Shown: piece by piece, positions 1 to 6,160 of the stretch | Numbering within the stretch: the first letter of the stretch is position 1 | How the letters are laid out: the number at the start of each line of letters is the position of its first letter | From: Streptosporangiaceae bacterium | Lineage (GTDB): Bacteria > Actinomycetota > Actinomycetes > Streptosporangiales > Streptosporangiaceae | Length of the DNA: 6,432 nucleotides | Assembly: GCA_030041195.1 (NCBI GenBank) | Contig: JASHOI010000365.1 | Span: forward strand, 1-6,432 | Reading direction: 5' to 3' | Made by a program: the position numbers and the translations under genes | The notes under the pieces: model-generated | Seen by the model: the letters and a program-made list of their open reading frames with translations, nothing else | Told to the model about the DNA's origin: nothing | The model's database searches: none

Positions 1-2
1 GG

Positions 3-566
3 GAGTGCCTGCCCGGCCTGCTGCCCGACGTGATCGTGCCGGTCGCCTACGCGGCCAAGGGCGGCCATCACGCCACGAACCTGTGGCGGTACAAGTCGGA
101 CGGGCCCGGCGCCGAGGCGGCGCGCGCGGCGTTGCGCGCGCTGCTCCTGGTGTTCCTGCGTGATCACGGGCGCTGCGTCTGGCGGCGCGCCGGGGTACCC
201 GGGCCCAGCCACGTGGCCGTCGTGCCGAGCTGCCGGGGCCGGCCCGGCACGCACCCGCTGCAGGCCCTGGCCGCGCCGTACCTGACCCTGCCCTGGCTGT
301 GCCTGTCCGCCGCCGACGGGTCGGCCGCGCTCGACCCCGATCCCCGGCGATTCCACCTGGAACGGGTAGCGGGCGCCTCGGTCCTGCTCCTGGACGACAC
401 GTGGACGTCGGGTGCCAGCGCCACCAGCGCGGCGGCGGCGCTCCGGCTGGCCGGAGCGCGGTCGGTCGCCGTGGTCGTGCTCGGCCGCCACCTGGACGCC
501 GCGGTGCCGGGCGCGCCGTACCGCTCGCGGCTCTGTGCCGTGCACGGACCCGGCCGCACTCAATAG
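3..566 (+). CDS. Phosphoribosyltransferase, ComF/amidophosphoribosyltransferase-like (5' end outside the window)
   Basis: The frame is already open at base 3 and stays open to the TAG at 564-566, giving 187 visible residues with the N-terminus missing. A GTG at 30 is in frame, but upstream codons continue the same protein-like sequence (ECLPGLLPDV), so the true start lies to the left. Around visible residues 126-139 hydrophobic residues precede DDTWTSGAS, which has the form of the type I phosphoribosyltransferase PRPP-binding loop (two acidic residues, then T-x-x-G); helix-forming Ala/Leu sequence follows it. The early part (YAAKGGHHATNLWRYK) resembles actinobacterial ComF-like proteins, which often carry an N-terminal zinc finger that would lie outside this window. 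Family members use PRPP; the substrate of this one cannot be inferred. The gene ends 9 bp before nth. It may act in nucleobase salvage or be related to competence-type ComF proteins, but neither role is shown here. Confidence 0.85.
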   Translation, partial: ECLPGLLPDVIVPVAYAAKGGHHATNLWRYKSDGPGAEAARAALRALLLVFLRDHGRCVWRRAGVPGPSHVAVVPSCRGRPGTHPLQALAAPYLTLPWLCLSAADGSAALDPDPRRFHLERVAGASVLLLDDTWTSGASATSAAAALRLAGARSVAVVVLGRHLDAAVPGAPYRSRLCAVHGPGRTQ

Positions 567-569
567 GCT
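564..569 (+). promoter_or_regulatory. Possible -10 element for leaderless nth transcript
   Basis: TAGGCT fits the actinobacterial -10 pattern TANNNT and ends 6 bp before the nth GTG. Initiation at or next to 576 would give a leaderless mRNA, which agrees with the lack of a good Shine-Dalgarno sequence there. The first three bases are also the stop codon of the preceding gene. No clear -35 is visible, so co-transcription with the upstream gene is an equal alternative. Confidence 0.35.
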
Positions 570-575
570 TGGGGC

Positions 576-1286
576 GTGGTGCTCAAGGATCCCCCGTCAC
601 ACACGGCGCTGGTACGGCGGGCACGCCGCATCTACCGTGAGCTCGCCGCGACCTACCCGGACGCGCACACCGAGCTCAACTTCAGCACGCCGCTCGAGTT
701 GCTGGTCGCGACCATCCTGTCCGCCCAGAGCACTGACAAGGGCGTCAACCTGGTCACGCCGATCCTGTTCGCGCGCTACCCCACGGCGGCCGACTACGCC
801 GCCGCTGACCGCGACGAGATGGAAAAGATCATCAAGTCGACCGGCTTCTTCCGGGCGAAGACCACCAGCCTGATCGGCCTCGGCCAGGCGCTGTGCGACC
901 GGTTCGGCGGCGAGGTGCCGCGCCGGATGAAGGATCTGGTGACGCTGCCAGGGGTGGGCAGGAAGACCGCGAACGTGGTGCTCGGCAACGCGTTCGGGAT
1001 CCCGGGGATCACGGTCGACACCCACTTCTCCCGGCTGGCCAAGCGCTTCGGCTGGACCACGTCGACCGACCCGGACAAGATCGAGCAGGAGGTCGGCGCG
1101 CTGTTCCCGCGCAAGGACTGGACCTACCTCTCGCACTTGCTGATCTGGCACGGCAGGCGGGTGTGCCACGCCCGCAGGCCAGCCTGCGGCGCCTGCGTGG
1201 TGGGCCACCTGTGCCCATCGTTCGGCGAGGGCCCCACCGACCCTGCGGTCGCCCTCAAGCTGGTCAGGCCCGGACCGTTCTCGTGA
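576..1286 (+). CDS. nth: Endonuclease III (DNA glycosylase/AP lyase)
   Basis: This 236-residue protein is a bifunctional base-excision repair enzyme. It removes oxidised pyrimidines from DNA and cleaves the strand at the abasic site. The helix-hairpin-helix motif [12 protein letters not shown] lies at residues 124-135 and contains the catalytic lysine K130. The catalytic aspartate is D148 in TVDTHFSRL. The C-terminal [4Fe-4S] motif is intact, with cysteines 197, 204, 207 and 213 in the canonical C-x6-C-x2-C-x5-C spacing. The N-terminal [13 protein letters not shown] (42-54) is also typical of the family. The start is GTG 576; a second in-frame GTG follows at 579, and no strong ribosome binding site separates them. 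The stop overlaps the next gene's start (GTGA at 1283-1286), implying translational coupling to the Nudix hydrolase. Length and all key residues are normal for a functional enzyme. Confidence 0.97.
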   Translation: MVLKDPPSHTALVRRARRIYRELAATYPDAHTELNFSTPLELLVATILSAQSTDKGVNLVTPILFARYPTAADYAAADRDEMEKIIKSTGFFRAKTTSLIGLGQALCDRFGGEVPRRMKDLVTLPGVGRKTANVVLGNAFGIPGITVDTHFSRLAKRFGWTTSTDPDKIEQEVGALFPRKDWTYLSHLLIWHGRRVCHARRPACGACVVGHLCPSFGEGPTDPAVALKLVRPGPFS

Positions 1287-1981
1287 CCGGGGCCGAAGCG
1301 CTGGCCGCCGACGGCGACTGGTCCGGGGTGCCCGGCTGGCTGGCCAGCCTGGCGCGGTCGGCGGCGGTCATGGACGTGCCGCAACAGATGCGCCCGCCAC
1401 CGGGCGGCGGCCGTCCCTCCGCCGTGCTGATCCTGTTCGGTGACGGCCCGGACGGGCCGGACGTACTGCTCGTGCAGAAGACCCCGTGGCTGCGCCGGCA
1501 CGCGGGCCAGCCCGCGTTCCCGGGCGGCGCGATCGACCAGTCCGACCGCGGCCCGGTTCCGGCCGCGCTGCGCGAGGCGGCGGAGGAGGCCCGGGTTGAT
1601 CCCTCGGGCGTGCAGGTGCTGGCCGTGCTGCCGGAACTGTTCATCCCGCGCAGCGGGTTCTCGGTGATCCCGGTGCTCGCCTGGTGGCGGCGCCCGGGTC
1701 CGGTGGAGCCCGGCGACCCGATGGAGATCAGCGCCGTCGAACGGGTCCCGATCTCGGTGCTGGCCGATCCGGCCAACCGCCGCACCATGCGCTACCCGTC
1801 CGGGCGAGCCGGGCCCGCGTTCCAGGTCGGCGACATGCTGGTCTGGGGCTTCACCGCGATGCTCGTCGACCGGCTGCTCGCGATCGGCGGCTGGGAGCGC
1901 CCCTGGGACGTGGCGACACAGCACGACCTGCCTCCGGAGATCATGCGGGCCGCCGCTGGCGGCCAAGACCCGGCTCCCTGA
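1283..1981 (+). CDS. Nudix hydrolase, CoA diphosphatase (NudL/UPF0035) type
   Basis: The predicted protein has 232 residues. The CoA-family signature that precedes the Nudix box is present with correct spacing: LLVQKT (62-67), R71, G75 and FPGG (79-82). It follows the pattern LLTxR[SA]x3Rx3Gx3FPGG with conservative changes. The metal-binding core is REAAEE (97-102). As in E. coli NudL, the loop between FPGG and REaxEE is one residue longer than the textbook Nudix box, and the final box glycine is replaced. The C-terminal VWGFTAML (187-194) matches the conserved WGxTA segment of this family. Known relatives hydrolyse CoA and acyl- or oxidised-CoA to phosphopantetheines and 3',5'-ADP using Mg or Mn; the exact substrate here is inferred. 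GTG 1283 is chosen because it overlaps the nth stop by four bases; a weak GGA lies 8 bp upstream. The frame extends further upstream only as an nth shadow. Confidence 0.9.
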   Translation: MTGAEALAADGDWSGVPGWLASLARSAAVMDVPQQMRPPPGGGRPSAVLILFGDGPDGPDVLLVQKTPWLRRHAGQPAFPGGAIDQSDRGPVPAALREAAEEARVDPSGVQVLAVLPELFIPRSGFSVIPVLAWWRRPGPVEPGDPMEISAVERVPISVLADPANRRTMRYPSGRAGPAFQVGDMLVWGFTAMLVDRLLAIGGWERPWDVATQHDLPPEIMRAAAGGQDPAP

Positions 1982-2002
1982 GCGCGAACAGCGGCCGCTC
2001 TC

Positions 2003-2114
2003 GCTCAGCCGCGCCCGGCCACCCCCCTGCTCAGCCGCGGCCGGCCACTGCCCTGCTCAGCCGCGGCCGGCCACCGCCCCCCTCCTCCTCCCCCCCGCTC
2101 AGCCGCGGCCGGCC
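2003..2114 (+). repeat. Four-copy GC-rich direct repeat upstream of marP
   Basis: The 18-mer GCTCAGCCGCGGCCGGCC occurs at 2029-2046, 2055-2072 and 2097-2114, with a one-mismatch copy at 2003-2020. The first three copies are spaced exactly 26 bp apart. The fourth is 42 bp further on, separated by a pyrimidine-only insertion rich in C (about 2076-2096). Each copy carries nested palindromes (CCGCGG, CGGCCG, GGCCGGCC). The array begins just after the Nudix stop codon and ends about 90 bp before the marP start. It could be a transcriptional boundary, a set of binding sites, or a slippage-generated minisatellite. Confidence 0.85.
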
Positions 2115-2192
2115 GCGGCCCCGCTGCCTGAATCCGCACTGGGATTTCCCTGTACGGTCCCCGCCAAACACCACGCATTCCGTTGCGCGCTA

Positions 2193-2198
2193 TACGGT
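2193..2198 (+). promoter_or_regulatory. Possible marP -10 element (leaderless)
   Basis: TACGGT (fits TANNNT; part of TATACGGT) ends 7 bp before the marP GTG at 2206, which would place transcription initiation at about the start codon. No Shine-Dalgarno sequence is visible upstream of that GTG, in keeping with leaderless initiation. A second TACGGT with an upstream TG (TGTACGGT) lies at 2153-2158. No convincing -35 is seen for either. Confidence 0.35.
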
Positions 2199-2205
2199 TG
2201 GGCTC

Positions 2206-3402
2206 GTGCCGGGTGACTTGCTTGACCTCATTCTGATCGTGCTCGTGGTCGCCTTTGCCGTGGCCGGGTATCGCCAGGGGTTCATCATCGGCGTGCTGAG
2301 CTTCATCGGGTTCATCGGCGGCGGCGCGATCGGCGCCGTGTTCGGGCCGAAGATCGCCCGCGCGATCACCGCGAACACCGGCTGGCAGGCGGTGACGGCC
2401 ATCATCGTGGTGTTCCTGGCCGCCATGATCGGCCAGCTGCTCGCGTCCGGTGTCGGCGTTGCGATGCGCTCCCGCCTGACCTGGAGGCCGGCCACGCTCG
2501 TCGACTCCGTCGGCGGCGCGGTGGTGAGCGCGCTCGCCGTGCTGCTGATCGCCTGGCTGATCGGCTCGGCCGTCGCGTACGCACCGTTCCCGGTCATCTC
2601 CCGCCAGGTGAACGACTCAATCGTGCTGCGCGGCGTGGACCGGCTGATGCCCCCGCAGGCCAGCCTGGTGTTCTCCGACTTCCGCCAGCTGCTGGAGAGC
2701 GGTCCCTACGCGCAGGTCTTCGGCGCGCTCGGCGCCGAGGGCGCGCTTGCGGTGGGACCGCCGAACCCGGCGGTGCTGAATGACGCCGGGCTGCGCGACG
2801 ACGAGCAGAGCATCGTGAAGGTCAAGGGCGTAGCGCCGAGCTGCTCGGAGGAGATCGAGGGCTCGGGCTTCGTGTACGCGCCGGACCACGTCCTGACCAA
2901 TGCCCACGTGGTGGCCGGGGTCACCCAGCAGGAGACCGTGTACACCATGTCGGACCAGGCGCTGCCGGCGCGCGTGGTGCTGTTCGACCCGAAGGTGGAC
3001 GTCGCCGTGCTCTACGTGCCCGGCCTCGGTGGCCTGACTCCGCTGCACTGGGCAGGCCAGGCCAAGTTCGGCGCCAACGCGATCGTGGCCGGCTACCCAG
3101 AGGACGGCCCGTTCACGACGGTGGCGGCGCGCATCGGCGGCACCACGGAGGCCACCAGCCCGGACATCTACGAGAACGCCCAGGTGACCCGGCAGATCTA
3201 CTCGGTCAGAGCGGTGGTCAGGCAGGGCAACTCGGGTGGCCCGCTGCTCAATCCCAACAACGGCCACGTCTATGGCGTGGTGTTCGCCGCGGCGACCTCG
3301 GTGGCCGACACCGGGTACGCGCTGACCGCGGCCCAGGTCTCGAACGACGCCAACGCCGGGGCCAACGCGACCGTGCCGGTCTCCACTCAGAGCTGCGACT
3401 GA
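2206..3402 (+). CDS. marP: MarP: membrane-anchored periplasmic serine protease for acid/envelope stress
   Basis: The 398-residue product is almost the same length as M. tuberculosis MarP (397). Four hydrophobic segments (about residues 5-25, 27-47, 59-81 and 101-126) form the CvpA-like membrane domain. A linker then leads to a chymotrypsin-like protease domain. The triad is H234 in TNAHVV, D265 in DPKVDVAVLY and S343 in GNSGGP. Two cysteines, C213 and C397, bracket the protease domain and correspond to the redox-sensitive disulfide described for the mycobacterial protein. In mycobacteria MarP is needed for acid and oxidative stress survival and cleaves the peptidoglycan hydrolase RipA; the substrate here is inferred only. 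The start is GTG 2206 because the hydrophobic N-terminus begins there. The in-frame extension upstream to 1684 reads through the repeat array and the Nudix gene in another frame and is not protein-like. The gene is convergent with the DUF309 gene 29 bp downstream. Confidence 0.95.
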   Translation: MPGDLLDLILIVLVVAFAVAGYRQGFIIGVLSFIGFIGGGAIGAVFGPKIARAITANTGWQAVTAIIVVFLAAMIGQLLASGVGVAMRSRLTWRPATLVDSVGGAVVSALAVLLIAWLIGSAVAYAPFPVISRQVNDSIVLRGVDRLMPPQASLVFSDFRQLLESGPYAQVFGALGAEGALAVGPPNPAVLNDAGLRDDEQSIVKVKGVAPSCSEEIEGSGFVYAPDHVLTNAHVVAGVTQQETVYTMSDQALPARVVLFDPKVDVAVLYVPGLGGLTPLHWAGQAKFGANAIVAGYPEDGPFTTVAARIGGTTEATSPDIYENAQVTRQIYSVRAVVRQGNSGGPLLNPNNGHVYGVVFAAATSVADTGYALTAAQVSNDANAGANATVPVSTQSCD

Positions 3403-3433
3403 GCCAGCGTCGAACTGCGACTGAGCCAGCGTC
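3393..3433. repeat. 22-bp-period duplication spanning the marP stop codon
   Basis: The 19-mer CTGCGACTGAGCCAGCGTC is present twice, at 3393-3411 and 3415-3433, with 3 bp between copies. The first copy contains the last codons and the TGA of marP (3400-3402). The second copy overlaps two bases of the stop codon of the opposing DUF309 gene. The duplication therefore fills the whole intergenic space between the convergent genes. No strong hairpin with a T tract is seen here. Confidence 0.9.
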
Positions 3434-3980
3434 AGCGAGCGCCGGCCCGCAGGCTGACCCGCAGCCTGGTCGGCGAGGCCGTGGCCAGCCCATCGCGCTC
3501 GATCTGATCCGCAAGCTCGGCCGCAAAGCGGGCGATCGCCGCCGCCTCGATCTCATGCGGCGGCGACATGGCGTACCGGGCCACCCGCCGGCCGCCCCGG
3601 CGCAGCAGGGCCACCGCGCCCTTGGCGTTGCCGCGCTGAGCGTGCGTCAGGCCGACCGCGACCTGAGCGAGCCCCTGCCACAGCTCGCGCTCGGCGCCCG
3701 GCGCCGCCTTCCACGACGCCTCGAGAACCTCGTGGGCCCGGAACGCCCGGCCGGAGTCGATCAGCTGCTGGGCCAGATCGAGCGCCGCGTTCGGGGCCAG
3801 GGCCGGCCCGTCGGGCAATGGAGGCTCCCCGGAGGCGTCGCGGCGCAGCGGCCTCCCGAGCTCGTCGCGCGGCCTGGCGTTACGCGGCCTGCCAGCGGCG
3901 TCCCGGTCCCGGGTAGCCGTGGGAGCCCCGTTCTGGGCCCGCCGCCTCTCTTTCTCCCCGTCCGGCTGCGGCGCCCTCAC
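3432..3980 (-). CDS. DUF309 domain protein, unknown function
   Basis: The 182-residue product has a DUF309 core at about residues 64-135. Signatures are DLAQQLIDSG followed by the AHEVLEASW motif (82-90), then WQGLAQVAVGLTHAQRGN and a segment rich in Ala, Leu and Arg. These are the hallmark of this small all-helical family of unknown biochemical role. Residues 1-60 are rich in Arg, Asp, Gly and Pro and look disordered; they are an addition to the usual compact domain. The GTG at 3980 is preferred because it overlaps the upstream hydrolase stop as GTGA (3980-3977) and has GGAG 8 bp upstream. A GTG at 4007 would add nine Arg-rich residues and a 31-bp overlap. It is the last gene of a three-gene minus-strand operon. 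I do not recall this gene in the M. tuberculosis version of the locus. Confidence 0.86.
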   Translation of the reverse strand: MRAPQPDGEKERRRAQNGAPTATRDRDAAGRPRNARPRDELGRPLRRDASGEPPLPDGPALAPNAALDLAQQLIDSGRAFRAHEVLEASWKAAPGAERELWQGLAQVAVGLTHAQRGNAKGAVALLRRGGRRVARYAMSPPHEIEAAAIARFAAELADQIERDGLATASPTRLRVSLRAGAR

Positions 3981-4900
3981 CGCTCGGGCTCCGGGTCGGC
4001 GAGCCACGCGCGCAGCTCGGCGTCGAAGCGCTCAGGCACTTCCTCGTGCGGGAAGTGCCCGGCGCCATCGATGAGCCGCCACCGGTACGGTGCCTCGACG
4101 TGCCTGCCCGAGCCCCTGGCCGCGCTGGGCAGCACACAGCTGTCCAGGGAGCCGTGCAGATGGAGGGTTGGTGCCTGGATCGGCGCGCGCATGCTGCGCG
4201 CGTAGCGCAGCCCGTCCGGCCGGAACCTGGACCTGATGAACCAGCGATGGTACTCAAGCGCGGAGTGCGCAACGGACGGTATCGACATCGCGGCGCGGTA
4301 ATTCCGCTCGGTCTGGTAGTCCGGCCAGCCCGGTCCCGACCACTCGCTGAGCATCCGGCCAACCCGCAGCGCGTCGTGCTTGAGCAGCTGCCGTTCCGGC
4401 AGCAGCGGGAGCTGGAACCTGAGCGCGTAACCGCTGCGCCTGCCCTGGCCGAACGGGTCGGACCAGACCGCAGCGCGCAGCCGGAGCGGATGCGGGACCG
4501 AGACGACGGCGAGCCGCCTGACGACCTTCGGGAAATACGCGGCCACGGTCCAGGCGATAAGCCCGCCCCAGTCATGGCCGACCAGGACGGCGTTCGCCTC
4601 TCCGAGGGACCGGACCAGGCCCGCCGCGTCGGACGCCGCGGTAACCAGGTCATAGCCCCGCGGCGGCTTGTCGCTGCCCCCGTATCCGCGCAGGTCGACC
4701 GCGACCGCGCGGAAGCCCGCGCTGGACAGTGACGACAGCTGCGTGCGCCACGTCCACCAGAACTCGGGAAATCCGTGCAGCAGCAGCACCAGCGGCCCGT
4801 CCCCGCTCTCGGCGACATGGAACCGGGTTCCGTTGGCGCTGACCGATCTGTGCGACCAGGGACCGTCGATGAAGATCGGCGTGTCGCCACGCGGTATCAC
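3977..4900 (-). CDS. Alpha/beta hydrolase, epoxide hydrolase (EphE-like)
   Basis: This 307-residue protein has the complete epoxide hydrolase/haloalkane dehalogenase arrangement. The oxyanion-hole motif HGFPE is at 42-46. DLRGYGGSDKP follows at 69-79. The nucleophile elbow GHDWGG (108-113) carries D110 in place of serine. The likely acid is D253 in HGSLDSCV, and the catalytic histidine is H282 in GAGHFPHEE. A cap region at about 135-235 contains several tyrosines, including Y158 and Y217, which could be the epoxide-polarising lid residues. The Asp nucleophile implies a covalent alkyl-enzyme ester rather than serine chemistry; the natural substrate is unknown. Position next to marP on the opposite strand matches M. 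tuberculosis ephE (Rv3670). GTG 4900 is the start: AGGG lies 8 bp upstream and the preceding in-frame codons offer no alternative near the upstream stop. It begins 16 bp after the membrane-protein gene ends and overlaps the DUF309 start by 4 bp. A haloalkane dehalogenase is possible but less likely. Confidence 0.88.
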   Translation of the reverse strand: MIPRGDTPIFIDGPWSHRSVSANGTRFHVAESGDGPLVLLLHGFPEFWWTWRTQLSSLSSAGFRAVAVDLRGYGGSDKPPRGYDLVTAASDAAGLVRSLGEANAVLVGHDWGGLIAWTVAAYFPKVVRRLAVVSVPHPLRLRAAVWSDPFGQGRRSGYALRFQLPLLPERQLLKHDALRVGRMLSEWSGPGWPDYQTERNYRAAMSIPSVAHSALEYHRWFIRSRFRPDGLRYARSMRAPIQAPTLHLHGSLDSCVLPSAARGSGRHVEAPYRWRLIDGAGHFPHEEVPERFDAELRAWLADPEPER

Positions 4901-4908
4901 CTGGTCAT

Positions 4909-4912
4909 CCCT
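4909..4912 (-). promoter_or_regulatory. Ribosome binding site deciding the hydrolase start
   Basis: AGGG on the minus strand is separated by 8 bp from GTG 4900. It lies in the 16-bp gap between this gene and the upstream stop codon. ATG triplets at 4908 and 4920 are out of frame with the hydrolase, so this site supports the GTG start. Confidence 0.6.
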
Positions 4913-4916
4913 GTGG

Positions 4917-5363
4917 TCATGACTTCTTTGCCTCGACTTGAGCTGTGGTCCCGTCCTCGCGCTTGAGCAGCGAGAGGTCCTCCTGGACGGTCTGCCTGGT
5001 CTGCCGCAGGCCGCTGAGCCCGCGGAACTTCAGCGCTCCGATCAGGACGGCAATCCCGGCCAGCAGCACGCAGGTCCCCGCGACGATGAGGAATGCGGCC
5101 CACGGCCATATGCCGAGGGCGACCAGGCCCCAGGCGAAGGCAAAGCAGAGCAGCACGAGCACGAGGCAACCGACGAACGCGGCCATGCCCAGCAGCGCCC
5201 CGGCAATGCCCAGCCTGCGCACGTCCGCCTTGAGCTCCAGCTTGGCCAGGTCGAGCTCGCACTTGATCAGCTGTGAGACGTCGCTGACGGCCAGGGATAC
5301 CAGACTGCCGATGGACTGTTCGCGTGCGCCGTCTGCGTTTTGCTTGACTGCGGGTTCGGCCAT
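4917..5363 (-). CDS. Actinobacterial Holin-X (Phage_holin_3_6-like) two-TM membrane protein
   Basis: The 148-residue product has a polar N-terminus and an amphipathic helix (about 17-50, SLVSLAVSDVSQLIKCELDLAKLELKADVRR in outline). Two hydrophobic segments follow at about 52-77 and 86-110, and the charged C-terminal tail includes QTVQEDLSLLKRE. This layout is characteristic of the PF07332 family, named after phage holins but common as a chromosomal actinobacterial membrane protein. Lysis activity should not be assumed: no endolysin or other phage gene is nearby. The equivalent gene next to ephE in M. tuberculosis is Rv3669, a conserved membrane protein. The ATG 5363 start is well supported by AAGGGGAG at 5377-5370 with a 6-bp spacer. 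It is the first gene of the minus-strand operon, so its function may be linked to the hydrolase and, by neighbourhood, to envelope homeostasis with MarP. Confidence 0.85.
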   Translation of the reverse strand: MAEPAVKQNADGAREQSIGSLVSLAVSDVSQLIKCELDLAKLELKADVRRLGIAGALLGMAAFVGCLVLVLLCFAFAWGLVALGIWPWAAFLIVAGTCVLLAGIAVLIGALKFRGLSGLRQTRQTVQEDLSLLKREDGTTAQVEAKKS

Positions 5364-5369
5364 TAGTAG

Positions 5370-5377
5370 CTCCCCTT
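5370..5377 (-). promoter_or_regulatory. Strong Shine-Dalgarno for the Holin-X gene
   Basis: AAGGGGAG on the minus strand sits 6 bp before ATG 5363. It is the best ribosome binding site of the annotated genes in the window and fits the first gene of an operon having a real 5' leader. Confidence 0.7.
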
Positions 5378-5678
5378 CTCAGGCTGTCTCAACAAGTCTC
5401 GCTCATGCCCCATAGCGGCGTTCGCACCGCGTCCACTCTGGCGCGCCGTGCACGTACACATTCGGGGTTCAGGAGGCAGATGTCGCTTATGAGATAAATA
5501 GGGCGAGAGTGGGGAAAGATTAGCGCAGCAGACCTTAACGTGCAGAGCATACGCGTGCAGCCGCGATCGGGCGATACAGGCAGAGTGCATCAGCGACGCA
5601 GACATACCGGGCGCGTCACGGCAACGGACGCGAACGGCAGAGCGCTGGTCCGGCCCGGGCCGCCCTAGCCGGCCCGTC

Positions 5679-5720
5679 GATGTACCAATGGGCTCGTTCT
5701 ATGCGGCCCATCGGTACATC
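5679..5720. repeat. 15-bp inverted repeat with 12-base loop
   Basis: Left arm GATGTACCAATGGGC (5679-5693) pairs with right arm GCCCATCGGTACATC (5706-5720), 14 of 15 positions matching. The single mismatch is A-C in a plus-strand transcript but becomes a G-U pair in a minus-strand transcript, so the RNA hairpin would be fully paired only when read from the minus strand. No T tract follows on either side. It could be an operator for a dimeric regulator, an RNA hairpin or a remnant of a small mobile repeat. Confidence 0.85.
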
Positions 5721-5819
5721 CATGCTGCGCGGATTGATGCCCCCACGGTCCCGCCCGGCCGGCAGGCGGGGCAGGTGTGGCAGGTCTGGCCCGTGCGTGT
5801 TGTGGTGCGGGTGCGTTTC

Positions 5820-5845
5820 GTGGCCGGCCGCGGGCGCCCGGCCAC
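5820..5845. repeat. GC-rich 8-bp inverted repeat
   Basis: GTGGCCGG (5820-5827) and CCGGCCAC (5838-5845) are perfect reverse complements around a 10-base GC-only loop. Another short stem, CCCGCC/GGCGGG, is at 5750-5755 and 5765-5770. Such stems are frequent by chance in DNA this GC-rich, so no function is assigned. Confidence 0.6.
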
Positions 5846-5950
5846 GCCCTGGAACGCGCGCGGGTGCTGTGGGGCCGGCCGCCGCGGGGGCGGGAGGTGA
5901 TCTGGAGGGCGCCGGAGGTGCCCCGGTGCCGGGCGGGCAGCCGCGGCGTG

Positions 5951-5980
5951 CAGATGCGTGGCGGCACAGATGCGCGGCGG
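5951..5980. repeat. Short tandem direct repeat
   Basis: CAGATGCGTGGCGG (5951-5964) is repeated as CAGATGCGCGGCGG (5967-5980) with one difference and a 16-bp period. It lies in the intergenic region close to the 6017-6040 hairpin. Confidence 0.8.
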
Positions 5981-6016
5981 TTCGGGACCAGGGCCGGACT
6001 GACGCGGGCACGCGAA

Positions 6017-6040
6017 CGGCGCCCCGTTCCTGGGGCGCCG
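6017..6040. repeat. Perfect 9-bp stem, 6-base loop hairpin
   Basis: CGGCGCCCC (6017-6025) and GGGGCGCCG (6032-6040) are perfect complements around the loop GTTCCT. The stem consists entirely of G-C pairs and would be very stable in RNA on either strand. No T tract follows directly in either direction, so it is at most a T-less terminator or a boundary hairpin. Confidence 0.7.
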
Positions 6041-6160
6041 CCGCCTTGTCGCGTCAAACCCGAGTTACCAAGCGTGCACCTTTTTCTGCCGGGACAGGCC
6101 TCCAGAACCTGGCTCGGCACGCCTCCCGCGGCTGGTCGCGCGTGGGTACACCGGGTTGGC

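Noticed and set aside
893..1282. In-frame upstream extension of the Nudix gene overlapping nth
   Set aside because: This part is an out-of-frame shadow of nth, rich in Arg, Gly and Ala. The GTGA overlap at 1283 is a natural start and leaves a family-sized protein.
1124..1966. Long minus-strand open frame (280 codons) opposite nth and the Nudix gene
   Set aside because: It is antisense to well-supported genes with intact motifs and its translation resembles no family I recognise. Long antisense frames are expected in DNA this GC-rich.
1684..2205. In-frame upstream extension of marP giving a 572-residue protein
   Set aside because: The extra residues read the Nudix gene in another frame and then the GC-rich repeats, giving Arg/Pro/Ser-rich sequence. 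The protein from GTG 2206 matches the usual MarP length and begins with the expected membrane segment.
4046..4732. Long plus-strand open frame opposite the hydrolase
   Set aside because: It is a shadow of the epoxide hydrolase, whose catalytic residues are all present on the minus strand.
4917..5363. Reading the holin-like gene as evidence of a prophage or lysis cassette
   Set aside because: The family is common in actinobacterial chromosomes, and no endolysin, integrase, capsid or attachment site is visible. The conserved position next to the ephE-like gene and marP indicates a resident gene.
5363..5605. Minus-strand open frame of 80 codons just upstream of the Holin-X gene
   Set aside because: It overlaps the next gene's start region and ribosome binding site, has an irregular composition rich in Cys, His and Arg, and has no family resemblance; it is more likely the 5' leader.
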